From contig JBBIVO010000022.1 in NCBI GenBank assembly GCA_037439685.1, positions 1 through 23,428 on the forward strand: a stretch of DNA of 23,428 bases, written 5' to 3'. Position numbers and translations under genes: made by a program. Shown here piece after piece: positions 20,943 through 23,428 of this stretch; within the stretch, counting starts at the first letter, position 1; every line of letters begins with the position of its first letter. The notes beneath the pieces were generated by a model that saw only the letters and a list, made by a program, of their open reading frames with translations, did no database searches and was not told where the DNA came from. Origin of the DNA: JAGTRB01 sp037439685. GTDB lineage: Archaea; Thermoproteota; Bathyarchaeia; TCS64.

Positions 20943-21911
20943 ATGTTCCTGATAGGAGCCTGTGGCTGGTCTAGGCTCTATGAGTTCCTGCCGAGGTCTA
21001 GGCTCAGGGCTGGAGGGCTAGAGGCCTATGCTGAGCTCTTTAAGGCCGTCGAGGTGAACAGCAGCTTCTACGAGTTCCACAGGCTTGAGACCTATTATGG
21101 GTGGAGGAGGTGCGTCCCAGAGGATTTCGAGTTCACCATCAAATGCCACAGATCCATAACCCATCAGGCCATGATGAGGCCGACAGATGAGGCCCTTCAT
21201 GGAATGGAGAGGATGGCTGAGGCGGCCAGGGCCTGCGGTGCCAGGGTCCTTCTGCTCCAAACACCAGCTAGCCTGAGAGCCTGTGAAGAGGCATATAGGG
21301 ACCTAGAGGCCTTCCTCGAGAGAGCCGTGGATTGGGGTATCCGGCTGGCGTGGGAGCCTAGGGGGAGCAGCTGGGGGTCTGGGGAGGGCCTCGAGGCCCT
21401 CCTCGACCTCCTTGAGAGGTTCAACCTCATCCATGTCGTCGACCCCTTGAAGGCTCCTCCGGCCAGAGACTCCGACATGGTCTACCTCAGGCTTCATGGT
21501 TTACCAAGATACAACCTTGAGTACAGCTACAGGAATAGGGAGCTTGAGGCCTTGAAGGAGAAGGTCAGACCCTTCCAGGGAAAGAAGGTATACATCTTCT
21601 TCAACAACTATGCCATGTACCGGGACGCCTACAGGTTCCAGAGGCTCCTCCACGAGGGGAGGCTCCCCCCCTCACCCTTCGGGCCATGGTCGGTCTTCTG
21701 GGCGCTCCAGCCCTACGAGGACTGGCCTGCCTCGAAGGGGGAGCTCGTTGAGAGGTGCGGGAGATGGAGGTGCTGGATAGCCCCAGAGAGGAGGATTCTC
21801 CTAGGGGAGGTTTTGAAGCACCTAGATGACCGTGTATATGGAGGGGTTGAGGAGGTTCTAGCAGAGGCTGAAAGGGTTTGGCGGATGGCGGGGCTTCCAT
21901 CAGAAGAATAG
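20943..21911 (+). CDS. DUF72 (YecE-like) TIM-barrel protein
   Basis: A 322-residue protein of the DUF72/YecE family, TIM-barrel proteins of unknown activity. It starts with the typical first strand FLIGACGWSRLYEFLP, then AVEVNSSFYEFHRLETYYGW with the conserved N-S-F-Y, followed by DFEFTIKCHRSITH. Later come LAWEPRGSSW, VVDPLKAPPARD, VYLRLHGLPRYN, and VYIFFNNYAMYRDAY, all characteristic elements in the right order. The C-terminal 70 residues extend beyond the usual barrel and are rich in W, R and E. The ATG at 20943 lies about 25 nt behind TTAATTTTAT (around 20913-20922), so it is probably leaderless. Family is certain, function is not. Confidence 0.93.
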   Translation: MFLIGACGWSRLYEFLPRSRLRAGGLEAYAELFKAVEVNSSFYEFHRLETYYGWRRCVPEDFEFTIKCHRSITHQAMMRPTDEALHGMERMAEAARACGARVLLLQTPASLRACEEAYRDLEAFLERAVDWGIRLAWEPRGSSWGSGEGLEALLDLLERFNLIHVVDPLKAPPARDSDMVYLRLHGLPRYNLEYSYRNRELEALKEKVRPFQGKKVYIFFNNYAMYRDAYRFQRLLHEGRLPPSPFGPWSVFWALQPYEDWPASKGELVERCGRWRCWIAPERRILLGEVLKHLDDRVYGGVEEVLAEAERVWRMAGLPSEE

Positions 21912-21990
21912 GGTTACGGTATTCACCTATTCTCCAGTGGCATTTTAGAAATCGCTATAAGGGGTTGATAACCACCTTCAAAGAGGAGGG

Positions 21991-23428
21991 TTGAGGTCCA
22001 ACCTAATATCCGGGGAGAGCCTTGAGAAGCTTGAGGCTCTTGAGAACCCCCATGTCATGGAGATCGTCGGGAGGTTTGTAAGCCTCTGCGAGCCCTCAAG
22101 GGTTCTCGTGGTCACCGACGACCCTGAAGAGATAGCCTACATCCGAAGGATGGCCGTGGAGAGGGGGGAGGAGATGAGGCTGAAGCTGGAGGGGCACACC
22201 GTCCACTTCGATGGGTACTACGACCAGGGGAGGGATAAGGCGAGCACGGCCGTCCTCATGCCGGGCGGGAAGAAGCTGAGCTACGGGATAAACACCGTCG
22301 ATAGGGATGAGGGGCTGAGGGAGGTTTTAGACCTGCTGAAGGGCTCCATGAGGGGTAAGGACATGATAGTCAGGTTCTTCTGCCTTGGGCCCACCGACTC
22401 CAGGTTCTCCATCGGAGCCCTCCAGCTGACGGACTCCTACTATGTAGCCCACAGCGAGGACCTCCTATACAGGAGCGGATATGAGCAGTTCAAGAGGCTT
22501 AGGGGGTCTGGAAACTTCTTCGCCTTCATCCACTCGGCTGGGAAGCTCGACGAGAGGGGATGCTCAAAGGACACGGATAAGAGGAGAATCTACATAGACC
22601 TCCAGGAGAGCAAGGTCTACTCCGTGAACACCCAGTACGCAGGGAACACTGTAGGGCTTAAGAAGCTCGCCCTCCGCCTGGCCATATATAAGGCGAGCAG
22701 GGAGGACTGGCTGGCTGAGCACATGCTCATAATGGGGGTCAGGCCGGAGGGAAAGGGCAGGGTGACATACTTCACTGGGGCCTACCCGAGCTACTGCGGG
22801 AAGACGTCGACGGCGATGATACCAGGCCAGACAATAGTTGGAGACGACTTGGCCTATCTCAGGGCGGATGAAGAGGGGCTCGCCAGGGCCGTGAACGTCG
22901 AGTCCGGGATATTCGGGGTGATAGCCGATGTCAACCCCACAGATGATCCCCTGATATACAGGGCCCTCACAACGCCCAGGGAGCTGATATTCTCAAACGT
23001 CCTAGTAGCTGATGGGGTTCCCTACTGGCTAGGGATGGGCAGGGACGACGTCCCTAAGAGGGGTTTGAACCACTCCGGAGAGTGGTGGGAGGGGAAGAGG
23101 GACGAAGAGGGGCAGCTGATACCATATGCCCACCCCAACGCGAGGTACACGATGCGCCTGAAGGAGCTTGATAACGTAGACCCCATGCTCGACGACCCGG
23201 AGGGGGTTGTGATCAGGGGTATCCTATACGGCGGCCGTGACTCGGACACGAATGTCCCGATCCTCGAGGCCCTTGACTGGGAGCACGGGGTCTACATAGG
23301 AGCCACGATAGAGTCGGAGACCACAGCTGCGACCTTGGACAAGGTTGGGGTCAAGGCCTTCAACCCCTTCTCCAACCTCGACTTCATGGTTATACCCCTT
23401 AGGAACCTACATCACAAACCACATCGAG
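21991..23428 (+). CDS. pckG: GTP-dependent PEP carboxykinase (partial at window end)
   Basis: The frame stays open to the last base and gives the first 479 codons of a GTP-type phosphoenolpyruvate carboxykinase, which interconverts oxaloacetate and PEP with GTP/GDP at the junction of gluconeogenesis and C4 metabolism. The N-terminus ALENPHVMEIVGRFVSLCEP fits the family. The kinase P-loop is GAYPSYCGKTSTAM, with the reactive cysteine at C269, followed by GDDLAYLRADEEG; the later VIRGILYGGRDSDTNVPI is also diagnostic. No in-frame ATG or GTG occurs between the stop at 21958 and 21991, so the TTG at 21991, right behind GAGGAGGG, is taken as the start; the next ATG (codon 23) would cut into conserved sequence. 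About 130-150 residues are missing beyond the window. Confidence 0.95.
   Translation, partial: MRSNLISGESLEKLEALENPHVMEIVGRFVSLCEPSRVLVVTDDPEEIAYIRRMAVERGEEMRLKLEGHTVHFDGYYDQGRDKASTAVLMPGGKKLSYGINTVDRDEGLREVLDLLKGSMRGKDMIVRFFCLGPTDSRFSIGALQLTDSYYVAHSEDLLYRSGYEQFKRLRGSGNFFAFIHSAGKLDERGCSKDTDKRRIYIDLQESKVYSVNTQYAGNTVGLKKLALRLAIYKASREDWLAEHMLIMGVRPEGKGRVTYFTGAYPSYCGKTSTAMIPGQTIVGDDLAYLRADEEGLARAVNVESGIFGVIADVNPTDDPLIYRALTTPRELIFSNVLVADGVPYWLGMGRDDVPKRGLNHSGEWWEGKRDEEGQLIPYAHPNARYTMRLKELDNVDPMLDDPEGVVIRGILYGGRDSDTNVPILEALDWEHGVYIGATIESETTAATLDKVGVKAFNPFSNLDFMVIPLRNLHHKPHR

Noticed and set aside
1..23428. CRISPR array or insertion sequence with terminal repeats
   Set aside because: No regularly spaced repeat array and no transposase or terminal inverted repeats with target duplication were seen.

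Overview
The window reads as a chromosomal segment of an archaeon, most likely a Thermoproteota-type lineage such as Bathyarchaeia or a relative; the class is an inference. Support comes from an Alba chromatin protein, the coenzyme F420 enzyme CofE, archease, a GTP-type PEP carboxykinase, an SRP-RNA-like gene with archaeal helix 6 and helix 8 signatures, TATA-box promoters placed about 20-30 nt before start codons, frequent GTG/TTG starts and heavy use of AGG for arginine.

Layout. 1-5300: alba, a 14-helix MFS exporter, a structured RNA (probable SRP RNA), a site-2 protease homologue, a nucleotidyltransferase, and a nitroreductase/CBS gene pair. 5389-8391: a fused GMP synthase with archease directly behind it, then convergent cofE. 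8392-11101: a worn accessory stretch around tRNA-Ser(CGA), holding a truncated viral terminase ATPase behind a small gene with a two-palindrome promoter, an HD-domain phosphohydrolase, and three degenerate copies of a short repeat. 11102-12536: two related small proteins flank a four-helix membrane protein.

12720-19013 is the most interesting part. A tightly coupled four-gene membrane operon (DUF6754-like protein, a six-helix protein, a second TM-alpha/beta-TM protein, a seven-helix protein) diverges from a two-gene operon encoding a GlmL/MutL-type ASKHA ATPase and a barrel-sandwich/KOW-like protein. GlmL/MutL proteins are known as companions of B12-dependent mutases, yet no mutase is present here. 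I infer a membrane complex served by an ATPase and an adaptor; its function is unknown.

19149-19992 holds a HEPN/MNT toxin-antitoxin-like pair plus a small third ORF. A retropepsin-like aspartic protease pseudogene with two compensating frameshifts and a nonsense codon follows. The window ends with a DUF72 protein and the first 479 codons of GTP-dependent PEP carboxykinase, cut by the window edge.

Base composition switches sharply inside the MutL gene, its downstream partner and cofE, which suggests recombination with a lower-GC relative.
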